64,000 nt of DNA from Metapseudomonas sp043392685 (GCA_043392685.1 JBHZGM010000003.1), one strand, 5' to 3'. Shown: positions 49,747-58,202, counted from the first letter of the stretch. The notes: generated from the letters alone by a model not told the origin. Translations and numbers: made by a program.

Positions 49747-51156
49747 ATGAACAAGACCTCCAGCAGCGTTCTCGACATGGCGACTCCGGCGTCGGCCGGC
49801 GCGTCCGTCGGGCCTGCGAAGAAGCCCCTGGGTTTCGCCAGCATGATCGCCATCTGCATTGGTGTCGTGGTGGTGCAGGGCGCGATGATGTCGGCATTGC
49901 AGGGCCTGGGCTTTGGCGGCCTGGGCTTCATCGCCGCCTTCGCCGTGGCCTTCCTCCTGGCGCAGTGCTATGTACAGAGTTTCTCCGAGCTGGCGCTGAT
50001 GTTTCCCCAGGCAGGGACCCTGGCGACCTACACGCAGAAGGCCATCGGCCACTTCCCGGCCATCGTCGCCGTGTTCGCCGGCTACGTGATCGTGGCGATG
50101 TTCGGGCTCTCCGCCGAGCTGCTGCTGGTGGATGCGATTCTCGACAAGCTGTTCCCCGGCGTATTCCCCGCGAGGTTGGTGCCGCTGTTCATCCTGGTCG
50201 CCCTCACGGTGCTGAACATCCTCGGCACCGACGTCTTCGCCAAGCTGCAGAACCTCTTCACCTTCGCCATGGTGGCGGCCTTGCTGCTGGTGGGCCTGAG
50301 CGCCGTGGGCGGGCTGGCCGAAGCACCGGCGGCGAACTTCGTGGCGGATGTGAACTGGGGGTGGGGCGGCGTTCTCGATGGCAGTTTCATCGGCCTGGTG
50401 GCCCTGGCCATGTGGCTGCTGGTGGGGGCCGAGTTCATCTGTCCGCTGATCGGTGAAGTGCGTCGGCCGGAGCGCAACATCCCACGCGCGATGATGCTCT
50501 CGCTGACCATCACCTTTGCCTTGTTCGTACTCTTCTGCATTGGCGCCAGCCGCTACCTGCCGGTGGAAACCCTGACCACCTCGCCGCTGCCGTACCTGGA
50601 CTATGTGTTCGCGGTATTCGGCAAGGGCGCGGTGATCATCGCCACGGTAATGGCGCTGACCGCCACTTGCTCTACCGTCAACACCGTGCTGGCCGCGGTG
50701 CCGCGCATGCTGTGGGGGATGGCTGAGAACGGCCAGGCCTTCCCGCAGATGAAGGTGCTGCACAAGCGCTTCGGTACGCCGTGGATCGCAATCGTCTTCG
50801 TCGCGATCATCATTGCCCTGCCGTTCCTGCTGATGGGGCCGGATTCGATCATTACCCTGCTGATCGCCGCGTCCACCAGCTGGCTGCTGGCCTACATCAT
50901 CGCCCACATCAACGTGATGGTTCTGCGTCGCCGCCACCCCGATCTGCCGCGCCCCTACAAGTCGAAGTTCTACCCGCTGCCGCAGATCGTCGGCATCCTC
51001 GGCATGGGCTACATCGCCCTGAACAACTCGCCGTCTCCAGAGATGACGCAGACGGTGTACCTGCTGACCGGTGCCGTGCTCGGCCTGGTAAGCCTGATCG
51101 CCCTGGCGTGGGTCAAGCTGGTGATGAGGCGCAAGCTCTTCGAGCCGGATATCTGA
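49747..51156 (+). CDS. APC-family amino acid/amine permease
   Basis: A 469-residue inner-membrane permease with 12 membrane segments. It has the APC opening LGFASMIAICIGVVVVQGAM near residues 29-48, PQAGTLATYTQKAIGHFPA near 88-106 and GEVRRPERNIPRAMMLS near 237-253. A GAGGAATACAAG site precedes the ATG; the frame to 49657 is the dehydrogenase shadow. It should import the amine that the transaminase and dehydrogenase degrade. A good terminator follows, so the dehydrogenase-permease unit ends here. Confidence 0.9.
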   Translation: MNKTSSSVLDMATPASAGASVGPAKKPLGFASMIAICIGVVVVQGAMMSALQGLGFGGLGFIAAFAVAFLLAQCYVQSFSELALMFPQAGTLATYTQKAIGHFPAIVAVFAGYVIVAMFGLSAELLLVDAILDKLFPGVFPARLVPLFILVALTVLNILGTDVFAKLQNLFTFAMVAALLLVGLSAVGGLAEAPAANFVADVNWGWGGVLDGSFIGLVALAMWLLVGAEFICPLIGEVRRPERNIPRAMMLSLTITFALFVLFCIGASRYLPVETLTTSPLPYLDYVFAVFGKGAVIIATVMALTATCSTVNTVLAAVPRMLWGMAENGQAFPQMKVLHKRFGTPWIAIVFVAIIIALPFLLMGPDSIITLLIAASTSWLLAYIIAHINVMVLRRRHPDLPRPYKSKFYPLPQIVGILGMGYIALNNSPSPEMTQTVYLLTGAVLGLVSLIALAWVKLVMRRKLFEPDI

Positions 51157-51175
51157 TCCCTGCCACGGGTAGCAG

Positions 51176-51201
51176 AAGGGCCACATTGCGGCCCTTTTTT
51201 G
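51176..51201 (+). terminator. Rho-independent terminator after the permease
   Basis: Stem AAGGGCC / GGCCCTT (51176-51182 and 51190-51196), 7-base loop, followed by an unbroken T run to 51200. Textbook form. Confidence 0.9.
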
Positions 51202-51242
51202 TGCGCGGAGCCTTCAGGTGGGAGATGGCTTGCCGTCATATG

Positions 51243-51256
51243 ATTAACATGTTAAT
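51243..51256. promoter_or_regulatory. Perfect AT-rich palindrome before feaR
   Basis: ATTAACATGTTAAT, a perfect 14-bp palindrome in an AT-rich patch (51237-51275) 50 bases upstream of the feaR ATG. It could be an operator or hold the promoter -10 region. Confidence 0.5.
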
Positions 51257-51305
51257 TAGATCGTCATAAAAACAATGTGGCTCCAGCCCGCTCCGGAGGT
51301 CTCCG

Positions 51306-52256
51306 ATGGTTGCCCAAGCTGTCCGCTCTCCTGATTTCGATGCCTGGCTCCGTTCATTGCGGGGCGTCTGCGGCCGATTCGAGTCGCGCCCCGCGCTGGC
51401 TCACGGCCTGTTCATCGGCGAGATCGCCCGCCAGGACCTTTCCGGCCTGGAAGTGGCGCAGATCCGCACCAATGCGGGGGTGATCAGCCGCCAGCGCACC
51501 TCCATCGACCAGGATGACGACCGTCACTGCTTCCTCGTCGTCCAGCGCAGCGGCCGCGCTGAACTGCGCCAGAACGGTGAAAGCGTCGAACTCGGTCCAG
51601 GCGAAATGGCCCTGATGGATTCGGCCCGCGCCTGCGAAATTCTCCCCCATGGCCTGATCGAGCACGCCTCCTTCCACCTGTCCCGCGAGGACGTCTGCCG
51701 CCATATGCCAGAGGGGCGGCCGAAGTTCGGCAAGCTGTCCCAGCACTGCGCCAGCGGCCGTGTACTGCGCACCCTGGTGGAGCAGATCTGTGGCGGCGAG
51801 CTGGATCATTGCGCGGGCCTGGAGGAGGGGGATGCCCTTGAGCAAGCGCTGATCGCCCTGCTGGCGCCGACCTTGCGGCAACGGGCCGGGCAGACCACCA
51901 GCGAACTGGACGGCTGCCACAATGCCGGCATGCGCAGCCTGGCCCAGCAACTGATCGAGCAGTCGCTTTCGGAGCCCGGCCTGACGCCGCTGACCCTGGC
52001 CAGGCAACTGAACATCTCCGTACGCCAGCTCTACCGCCTGTTCGAGGACCAGGGCGACAGTGTCTGCCGCTTCATCCAGCGCGCCCGCCTCAAGCGCAGC
52101 GCCGCCGACCTGGCCAACCCGCGTCTGCGCAACGAGTCCATCACCGACATCGCCTTCCGCTGGGGCTTTACCGATTCGGCGCATTTCAGCCGCACCTTCA
52201 AGAAGCATTTCCAGCAGTCGCCCAGGGATTACCGCGCCAGCGCCTTCATCGGTTGA
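51306..52256 (+). CDS. feaR: AraC/XylS-family regulator FeaR
   Basis: A 316-residue activator. The N-terminal part (DFDAWLRSLRGVCGRFES near residues 10-27, then ELGPGEMALMDSARACEI near 98-115) matches E. coli FeaR, the activator of the phenylethylamine/tyramine genes tynA and feaB. The C-terminal AraC double helix-turn-helix spans about 215-312 (LARQLNISVRQLYRLFEDQG, SITDIAFRWGFTDSAHFSRT, FKKHFQQSPRDYR). It stands after the permease terminator with its own promoter. It is the best candidate to bind the 22-bp-spaced box pairs at 45766, 46613 and 48098. Confidence 0.85.
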   Translation: MVAQAVRSPDFDAWLRSLRGVCGRFESRPALAHGLFIGEIARQDLSGLEVAQIRTNAGVISRQRTSIDQDDDRHCFLVVQRSGRAELRQNGESVELGPGEMALMDSARACEILPHGLIEHASFHLSREDVCRHMPEGRPKFGKLSQHCASGRVLRTLVEQICGGELDHCAGLEEGDALEQALIALLAPTLRQRAGQTTSELDGCHNAGMRSLAQQLIEQSLSEPGLTPLTLARQLNISVRQLYRLFEDQGDSVCRFIQRARLKRSAADLANPRLRNESITDIAFRWGFTDSAHFSRTFKKHFQQSPRDYRASAFIG

Positions 52257-52270
52257 GATTGCGGGCTTGC

Positions 52271-52290
52271 AGGAGCGGGCTTGCCCGCGA
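52271..52290. repeat. Short REP-like hairpin
   Basis: AGGAGCGGGCTTGCCCGCGA, with stem GCGGGC / GCCCGC and a TT loop, matches the well-known Pseudomonas REP text (AGGAGC-G-GGCTTGC-C-CGCGA). It lies between feaR and the SRPBCC gene. Confidence 0.7.
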
Positions 52291-52403
52291 AGCGCTTCCG
52301 CCGTCATCAGGCTGCCGGGCACCCCCGCGCAGAGCGGCTAACCTTGTTCTGGCAGTACTGCCGATGTGCCAGCCAACCTGCCTGCAAGCCCTTGGAGGGC
52401 GCC

Positions 52404-52931
52404 ATGTTCAAAGCCATCCTCGCCATCATCGTCGTCGCGATTCTCGGCGTACTGGGATACGCCGCCTTCATTCCGGACCACTTCCGCATCGAGCGTACGA
52501 CCACCATTGCCGCGCCGCCGGAGAAGGTCTTCCCGCTGATCAACGACTTCCGCAAGTGGACGGCCTGGTCGCCCTGGGAAAAGCTCGACCCCGCCCTAAA
52601 GCGCAGCTACAGCGGGCCGGGTGAAGGCGTGGGCGCCGCCTATGCCTGGCAGGGCAATAACGAAGTGGGTACCGGGCGCATGGAAATCACCCGCAGCGAA
52701 CCGGCCTCCAGGGTGGAGATCAAGCTGGATTTCCAGATGCCCTTCGAGGCCCACAACACCGCCGAATTCCTCCTCCAGCCCCAGGGTGGCGGCACCCAGC
52801 TCACCTGGGCCATGTACGGGCCGTCGCCCTATACCCACCGGCTGATGCAGGTGTTCTTCGACATGGAGGACATGGTGGGCAGCAAGTTCGACCAGGGCCT
52901 GAACAACCTCAAGGCCGCCGCCGAGAAATAA
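52404..52931 (+). CDS. SRPBCC-family protein with N-terminal membrane anchor
   Basis: A 175-residue protein. Residues 1-20 form a membrane anchor (MFKAILAIIVVAILGVLGYA); residues 28-172 have the START-like fold: IERTTTIAAPPEKVFPLIND, KWTAWSPWEKLDPALK and TWAMYGPSPYTHRLMQVFFD. Such proteins bind hydrophobic ligands; the binding domain would face the periplasm here. A TTGGAGGGC site precedes the ATG at 52404, which decides it over the frame to 52281. Ligand unknown. Confidence 0.83.
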   Translation: MFKAILAIIVVAILGVLGYAAFIPDHFRIERTTTIAAPPEKVFPLINDFRKWTAWSPWEKLDPALKRSYSGPGEGVGAAYAWQGNNEVGTGRMEITRSEPASRVEIKLDFQMPFEAHNTAEFLLQPQGGGTQLTWAMYGPSPYTHRLMQVFFDMEDMVGSKFDQGLNNLKAAAEK

Positions 52932-52996
52932 CCCGGAACGGACCGCTCGGCCCTTCGCCGGGCGAGGTGACGGAGCGGGGCTATCCTGAATTCCTT

Positions 52997-53040
52997 CCTG
53001 TGGGAGCCCATTCATTCGCGAATGAATGCGCTCCCACAGG
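52997..53040. repeat. 44-bp near-perfect palindrome (minimal repeat form)
   Basis: Left half CCTGTGGGAGCCCATTCATT plus CG, right half its complement with one mismatch and no loop. It is a compact relative of the GAATTCATTCGC hairpin family, lacking the centre. Lies between the SRPBCC and YciI-like genes. Confidence 0.8.
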
Positions 53041-53150
53041 GCATGGTCATCCCTGACGAAGAGCGGAATTTTCCTGCGGCCCTGTCGATTCCCGGCGCGG
53101 CCGAACGACCAATGGGTGTCAGTACCCCGCAGCCACCCGAGGAACCCGTC

Positions 53151-53528
53151 ATGAAATACCTGTGCCTGATCTATATCGAAGAAGCCAGGCTCGCCACCCT
53201 GACCGATGCCGACTACCAGGCCATCGCCGGCGAATGCGTGGACTACACCGAGCAGCTCACCGCCAGCGGCCATTACCTGGCATCCGATGCCCTGGAGTCG
53301 GTACGCACCGCCACCACCCTGCGCATCCAGGGCGGGCGGGTGACCATGACCGACGGGCCCTTCGCGGAAACCAAGGAGCAACTCGGCGGTTTCTACCTGA
53401 TCGAAGCCCGCGACCTCAACGAAGCCCTGCAGATCGCCGCGAAGATTCCGCCGGCCCGCCTGGGCTGCATCGAAGTGCGCCCGGTACGCGAACCCGAAGT
53501 GCGGCCGACCCTGGGCGTCGCCTGGTGA
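53151..53528 (+). CDS. DGPF/YciI-family protein
   Basis: A 125-residue protein starting MKYLCLIYIEEARLATLTDA. The DGPF motif appears as TDGPFAETKEQLGGFYLIEA near residues 66-85, the family's diagnostic sequence. DGPF proteins are small dimeric ferredoxin-like folds of unclear function that are encoded beside ECF sigma factors of group 42. The sigma factor starts 16 bases downstream. The ATG at 53151 is chosen because the family starts MKY(L/M). Confidence 0.87.
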   Translation: MKYLCLIYIEEARLATLTDADYQAIAGECVDYTEQLTASGHYLASDALESVRTATTLRIQGGRVTMTDGPFAETKEQLGGFYLIEARDLNEALQIAAKIPPARLGCIEVRPVREPEVRPTLGVAW

Positions 53529-53544
53529 TGCCTGGGAGGGCCTG

Positions 53545-54783
53545 ATGGAGGAGGCCGAGCTGCGCCAGCGGGTCGAGTCGATCTACCGCAGCGATTCGCG
53601 CCGTGTCCTCGCCACGCTGATCCGCCTGCTGGGGGATTTCGACCTGGCCGAGGAAGCCCTGCACGATGCCTTCATCGCTGCGGTGCAGCAATGGCCGCGG
53701 GATGGCATCCCCGCCAACCCACGTGCCTGGCTGGTGTCGGCGGGGCGCTTCAAGGCCATCGACAGCCTGCGCCGGCGCGCCCGTTTCGATGCGTCGAAGC
53801 GTCACCTGGTGGCCGAACTGGAAGAGGCCGCCAGCGCCTTCGAGGAGGGCGAGGATGTGGAGGATGACCGCCTGCGGCTGATCTTCACCTGCTGCCACCC
53901 GGCGCTGCCGGCCGACGCCCAGGTGCCGCTGACCCTGCGTGAAATCTGCGACCTGAAGACCGAGGAAATCGCCCGCGCCTTCCTCAGCACGCCGTCCACC
54001 ATCGCCCAGCGTATCGTGCGGGCCAAGGCGAAGATCCGCGATGCGCGCATCCCCTATCAGGTGCCGGCCTTGGCCGAACTGCCAGAACGGCTGGATAACG
54101 TCCTGCGGGTCATCTACCTGGTGTTCAACGAAGGCTACTCGGCTACCTCCGGCGATTCCCTGACCCGCACCGATCTTTCCGCCGAGGCCATCCGCCTGGC
54201 GCGCCTGCTGCTGGAGCTGCTGCCGGACGCGGAAGTGATGGGCCTGCTGGCACTGATGTTGTTGCACGACTCGCGCCGCGCCGCCCGAGCCACGGCGGAC
54301 GGCGAACTGATCCTGCTGGACGAACAGGACCGCAGCCTCTGGGACCAGGCGCAGATCGCCGAAGGCCTTGCCCTGGTGAGCCAGGCACTGGCCAGCCGGC
54401 GCGTCGGCGTCTACCTGCTGCAGGCAGCCATCTCCGCCGTGCATGCCCAGGCGCCGGATGCGGCGAGGACCGACTGGAGGCAGATCGTCGGCCTCTACGA
54501 CGTGCTGCAACGCCTCGTGCCGTCGCCCGTGGTCGCCCTCAATCGCGCCGTGGCGGTCGCCATGCGTGACGGACCGGAAGCGGGCCTGGCGGAAGTGGAC
54601 GCGCTGCTGGAGGACGGAGAACTGCGTGACTACCACCTGGCCCATGCCGCCCGGGCTGATTTCTGTCGGCGCCTGGGGCGCAAGGACGAAGCGCGGGCGG
54701 CCTACCACAGCGCCCTGGCGCTGGTGCGACAGGAACCCGAGCGGCGCTTCATCGAGAAGCGCCTGCGTGAGCTGGAGGCGTGA
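53545..54783 (+). CDS. ECF sigma factor, group 42-like, with long C-terminal domain
   Basis: A 412-residue sigma factor. Region 2 (residues 5-75) contains GDFDLAEEALHDAFIAAVQQ and NPRAWLVSAGRFKAIDSLRR; region 4 (about 125-175) has LREICDLKTEEIARAFLSTP and STIAQRIVRAKAKIR. The remaining 230 residues are helical and TPR-like (FNEGYSATSG, LLELLPDAEVMGLLALMLL), as in the ECF42 group, which has no classical anti-sigma factor; the extension is thought to control activity. The DGPF gene upstream and the NTF2-like gene downstream complete the usual neighbourhood. Confidence 0.87.
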   Translation: MEEAELRQRVESIYRSDSRRVLATLIRLLGDFDLAEEALHDAFIAAVQQWPRDGIPANPRAWLVSAGRFKAIDSLRRRARFDASKRHLVAELEEAASAFEEGEDVEDDRLRLIFTCCHPALPADAQVPLTLREICDLKTEEIARAFLSTPSTIAQRIVRAKAKIRDARIPYQVPALAELPERLDNVLRVIYLVFNEGYSATSGDSLTRTDLSAEAIRLARLLLELLPDAEVMGLLALMLLHDSRRAARATADGELILLDEQDRSLWDQAQIAEGLALVSQALASRRVGVYLLQAAISAVHAQAPDAARTDWRQIVGLYDVLQRLVPSPVVALNRAVAVAMRDGPEAGLAEVDALLEDGELRDYHLAHAARADFCRRLGRKDEARAAYHSALALVRQEPERRFIEKRLRELEA

Positions 54784-54901
54784 CGGCACCGCTCGTCGGT
54801 CGTGGCGAAGCGGATGTCGAAGCCGGACAGCGGCCATCGACCAGAGGTGAAACCACCGGCACGCTGCCGGTGCAGCCCTGGCGGAAACCTGGAGACCTAC
54901 C

Positions 54902-55345
54902 ATGAGCAGCGAAACCCTGAAGGCCACCACCGAACTGGAAGTGCACGAAGTCTTCGACCAATGGCTGAAGGCCGCCCGTGCCAAGAACGTGGATGCGATC
55001 CTGGCCTGTTACGCGGATGATGTGATCGCCTACGACGCCATTCTCAAGCTGGAGTTCAAGGGCCTCGGCGCCTATGGCCAGCATTGGCGCTTTTGCATGG
55101 AGATGTGCTCTGGCGACGGCATTTTCGAACCCGCCGAGCTGACCATTCACGCCAGTGGCGACGTGGCATTCCTGCACTGCCTGGTCCGTTGCGGCGGCGA
55201 GCAGGACGGCGTGGTGAAGACCAGCTGGATGCGCGGCACCCAGGGCTACGTCAAGCGCGGCGGCGCCTGGAAGATCGTCCACGAGCACTTCTCCGCGCCC
55301 TTCGATATGGAAAGCGGCAGCGCCCTGTTCGACCTGCAGCCCTGA
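54902..55345 (+). CDS. NTF2-like (SnoaL/YybH-type) protein
   Basis: A 147-residue cone-shaped NTF2-fold protein: helices LEVHEVFDQWLKAARAKNVD then ILACYADDVIAYDAILKLEF, and strands TIHASGDVAFLHCLVRCGGE and YVKRGGAWKIVHEHFSAPFD. It starts 118 bases after the sigma factor with a TGGAGACCTACC leader. Proteins of this fold are frequent cargo genes of ECF sigma factors with DGPF partners. Enzymatic or ligand role unknown. Confidence 0.84.
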   Translation: MSSETLKATTELEVHEVFDQWLKAARAKNVDAILACYADDVIAYDAILKLEFKGLGAYGQHWRFCMEMCSGDGIFEPAELTIHASGDVAFLHCLVRCGGEQDGVVKTSWMRGTQGYVKRGGAWKIVHEHFSAPFDMESGSALFDLQP

Positions 55346-55365
55346 CCCCGGAAGGGGTACCGTCC

Positions 55366-55440
55366 GTAGGTTGGTCCGAGGAACGAGGCCCAGCGCTGTG
55401 GGCGCGCCTGCAGCGTTGGGTTTTGCAAGCTCGCGGAGCG
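55366..55440. repeat. GTAGGTTGG-type intergenic repeat
   Basis: CGTAGGTTGGTCCGAGGAAC, then GAGGCCCAGCG, and an inverted partner around GCGTTGGGTTTTGC. Same type as the half copy at 17459. Fills part of the gap before the LysR gene. Confidence 0.5.
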
Positions 55441-55598
55441 CCCCGCCTGCAGAAGCGGTTCGGGTCTTCCTGGGGGATGAATCAACCAGCCAGGCGACAG
55501 CTGATGCAGGCATGGCCAATGATTTCGCTGCACAAGTCGACACGACGCGCTGCGTCAGCCGGTAAACTCGGCCCACCTTTCAGTACCCGAGCAAGCCC

Positions 55599-56459
55599 AT
55601 GGATATCGACCTGGCGCGTACCTTCCTGGAGATCGTCCGCACCGGCAGCTTCGTCGCCGCCGCCGAACGCCTGCATGTCACCCAGACCACCATCACCGCG
55701 CGGGTGCAGAACCTGGAGCAGCAACTGGATTGCCGGCTCTTCGTGCGCAACCGTGCCGGGGCGCGGCTGACCGCCGACGGCGAGGTGTTCGTCGCCTACG
55801 CCAACAAGCTGGTGGAGACCTGGGAGGCGGCACGACGCGACCTGCCGTTGCCCGAGGGCTACCGCGACGTGCTCAACCTGGGGGGCGAGATGAGCCTGTG
55901 CAGCCCGCTGGTGCTCAGCTGGGTGATCCGCCTGCGCGAACGCATGCCGTCCCTCGCCGTGCGCGCGGAAGTCGGCGAAGCCAGCCATCTGCAGCAGATG
56001 TTGCAGAGTGGTTTGCTGGATGCCGCGCTGGTCTACCGCCCGGATTACTGGGCGGGCATGCAGGTGGAGCTGCTGATGGAGGAAAAGCTGATCCAGGTGC
56101 GTTCGGCGACCAATCCCGAACCCTACATCTACAACGACTGGGGGCCGGAATTCCGCGAGCGCCACGATGCCGCGCTCCCGGACAAGGCCAGCGCCGTGCT
56201 GGCCACCAACCTCGGCCCGCTGGCCCTGCACTACATCCTGCAATGCGGCGGCTCCGGCTACTTCCGCGCCCGCGTGGTGCAGGGGCACCTGGAAAACGGC
56301 GAGCTGGAACGAGTGGAGAAGGCGCCGGAATTCACCTATCCCACCTACCTCGTCTACTCCCGAGAGAAGGACTCCCCGGCCCTGCGCCAGGCCATCGACC
56401 TGCTGCGGGAAGTCGTGGCCGAGGACATCGACTGGTCCCGGCGTTGGGACCCGATCTGA
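55599..56459 (+). CDS. LysR-type transcriptional regulator
   Basis: A 286-residue regulator. The DNA-binding part is ARTFLEIVRTGSFVAAAERL then HVTQTTITARVQNLEQQLDC at residues 5-45, followed by RLFVRNRAGARLTADGEVFV. The effector domain contains NLGGEMSLCSPLVLSWVIRL near 91-110. No transporter or enzyme gene is divergent from it; the 250 bases upstream hold a repeat, and the convergent HPP gene is not an obvious target. Effector and regulon unknown. Confidence 0.85.
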   Translation: MDIDLARTFLEIVRTGSFVAAAERLHVTQTTITARVQNLEQQLDCRLFVRNRAGARLTADGEVFVAYANKLVETWEAARRDLPLPEGYRDVLNLGGEMSLCSPLVLSWVIRLRERMPSLAVRAEVGEASHLQQMLQSGLLDAALVYRPDYWAGMQVELLMEEKLIQVRSATNPEPYIYNDWGPEFRERHDAALPDKASAVLATNLGPLALHYILQCGGSGYFRARVVQGHLENGELERVEKAPEFTYPTYLVYSREKDSPALRQAIDLLREVVAEDIDWSRRWDPI

Positions 56460-56480
56460 TCCCGAATCACTTGGCTCTCA

Positions 56481-56546
56481 CGTAGGGTGCGCCGTGCGCA
56501 CCAGGTATTCCGGCGCGGGGTTTCGGTGCGCGCAGCGCACCCTACG
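56481..56546. repeat. GTAGGGTGCGCC-type hairpin
   Basis: Left arm CGTAGGGTGCGCCGTGCGCA plus CC (56481-56502), right arm its complement with two mismatches (56525-56546). A typical Pseudomonas intergenic repeat; followed at 56553-56590 by a GGCGATTGAAATCGCC-type half element. Both lie between convergent genes. Confidence 0.7.
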
Positions 56547-56614
56547 GGGCCGCTGCGCGGCCCTTGGCGATTGAAATCGCCCCCACAGAAAAGCAGGCCA
56601 GGTGCGTGCCGGAC

Positions 56615-57787
56615 TCAGCTCGCCAGCTGCAGCACCGGCTGCTGGTGCAGCTCCTGCAGCCAGTTGCGATAGAGCGCGGCGATCAAGTCGCTCTGGCTGA
56701 CGATGCCCACCACGCGGCCGACGTCGTTCAATACCGGCAGGCAATGCAGGCCCTGGTCGGACAAGAGCGACACCAGCTCGACCACCGGCGTATCCACGGT
56801 CACACAGCGCACCGGACGGGTCATCAGGCGTGACACCGGCGCCTCGCGGCGGGAGCGGAAGCGGTCGGCGATGCTGCGCGGTGCGGCGGTCGCGGCGTGG
56901 CCGAGCAGGTCGGAGAGGGTCAGGATGCCCACCAGCTGCTCCTTGTCATCCAGCACCGGCAGGGCTTTGAGGTGATGCCGGTCGAGCAGCTTCCAGGCTT
57001 CGCTGACCGGCGCATCCGGCGCGATGGTGCGCAGGTCGCGGGACATGATCCGCGCCGCCCGCAGGTCGCCCATGCTGCGACGCAAGGCGTGCTTCTCGGC
57101 CAGCAGGAGCAGGCGCTGGAGGTCATCGCGGGTCACGTCGACGAAGCTGCCGAACTCGGAGAGGGCCCGGTCCAGGTCGATTTCGGCGATGCCATTGCGC
57201 TCGCTCGGCAAGGGGTCGGCGGTCAGGTGCGGGCCGGTGGCCGGATGCGCGATCTTGCGCGGATAGGGGATACCGCTGAGGTTGTTGAATACCAGCGCCG
57301 TCCCCACCAGCAGCAGTGACCCGACCAGCACCGGCAGCAGCAGGTGCCAGCCTTGCGCGGCGACGATCGGACCACCCAGCGCGGCACCCAGGGCAACGGC
57401 GCAGCTCGGCGGATGCAGGCAGCGCAGGGCCTGCATGACCACCAGTGCCAGGGCGAAGGCCAGGCCGGCGGTTGCCAGCGGCGGCAGGCCCCAGTGGCCG
57501 ACCAGCAGGCCGGTGGCTGCCGCCAGGACGTTGCCGGCCACCACCGGCCAGGGCTGGGCCACCGGGCTGGAGGTCACGGCGAAGAGCAGTACGGAGGAGG
57601 CAGCGAAGGGCGCGGCCATGCGTAGCGCCAGGTCAGTGCCGAATAGCTGGATTCCGGCCAGGGTGGCGAGGGAAACGGCGATGCAGCCGCCGATGGCGGC
57701 GCGCAGCCACTCCCGGGGAGAGGCATTGCTGGCGTCCGGCAGCAGGCGTTGCAGCCAGAGACGCAGAGAGTTCTGGGGCATGGGCAT
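56615..57787 (-). CDS. HPP-family membrane protein with two CBS domains
   Basis: A 390-residue protein. The N-terminal half (25-185) has several membrane helices and the family motif in CLHPPSCAVALGAALGGP near residues 123-140. The C-terminal half has two CBS modules: MSRDLRTIAPDAPVSEAWKL with ALPVLDDKEQLVGILTLSDL, and MTRPVRCVTVDTPVVELVSL with CLPVLNDVGRVVGIVSQSDL. HPP proteins are implicated in nitrite transport in chloroplasts and cyanobacteria; CBS pairs usually sense adenine nucleotides. The substrate here is unknown. Two ATGs lie at 57787 and 57781; the first is given. Confidence 0.87.
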   Translation of the reverse strand: MPMPQNSLRLWLQRLLPDASNASPREWLRAAIGGCIAVSLATLAGIQLFGTDLALRMAAPFAASSVLLFAVTSSPVAQPWPVVAGNVLAAATGLLVGHWGLPPLATAGLAFALALVVMQALRCLHPPSCAVALGAALGGPIVAAQGWHLLLPVLVGSLLLVGTALVFNNLSGIPYPRKIAHPATGPHLTADPLPSERNGIAEIDLDRALSEFGSFVDVTRDDLQRLLLLAEKHALRRSMGDLRAARIMSRDLRTIAPDAPVSEAWKLLDRHHLKALPVLDDKEQLVGILTLSDLLGHAATAAPRSIADRFRSRREAPVSRLMTRPVRCVTVDTPVVELVSLLSDQGLHCLPVLNDVGRVVGIVSQSDLIAALYRNWLQELHQQPVLQLAS

Positions 57788-58049
57788 GACACTAGGCAGT
57801 TGATAAACGGAGAGGCCGGAGGTGCTGTACGGAAAGTGCCGAAACCGGACGGCTTTTCGTACAGGCCCCGGGTCCCCTCAATCCCACCGAAGTGGGGGCT
57901 CCATCCCTGGATGTGGAAACGTCTTTTTCTCGCGCACGGTTCCTCGGAGGGGGCTGCTCATGCAGACCCTCGCCGGGCCGGGCGTCGGGGATGGCGGGAA
58001 TGCTAAGGGATGACTGGATAGCGGGCTAATGAATGTTGTTGGTGGTTTA

Positions 58050-58066
58050 GTGCAAAAAAATTGCAC
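58050..58066. promoter_or_regulatory. Inverted repeat upstream of the sulfur operon promoter
   Basis: GTGCAA and TTGCAC around five A residues. It lies 121-137 bases before the sigma-54 -24 element, the usual place for an enhancer site of a sigma-54 activator (SfnR type would fit). Within the 475 bases before the small ORF at 58263 I see no gene. Confidence 0.5.
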
Positions 58067-58186
58067 TTATGCTGGCGCCATCCAGATGTCTCTCCAGCAA
58101 CATCTGACCAGCAAGTTGCCCGCCTGCTTCGTCTGGAACTGTTGGGTAAGTTCTCTAATACATTGATTTTAAAGAATAAATAAAGC

Positions 58187-58202
58187 TGGCACGGGTACTG
58201 CT
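58187..58202 (+). promoter_or_regulatory. Sigma-54 promoter of the sulfur-acquisition operon
   Basis: TGGCACGGGTACTGCT matches the sigma-54 consensus TGGCACG-N4-TTGC(A/T) with one change, and the GG and GC dinucleotides are exactly 10 bases apart. Transcription would start near 58213, about 50 bases before a small ORF and 290 before the first sfnB-like gene. In Pseudomonas, sulfone and sulfonate use genes are activated by SfnR with sigma-54, which fits the genes that follow. Confidence 0.75.
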
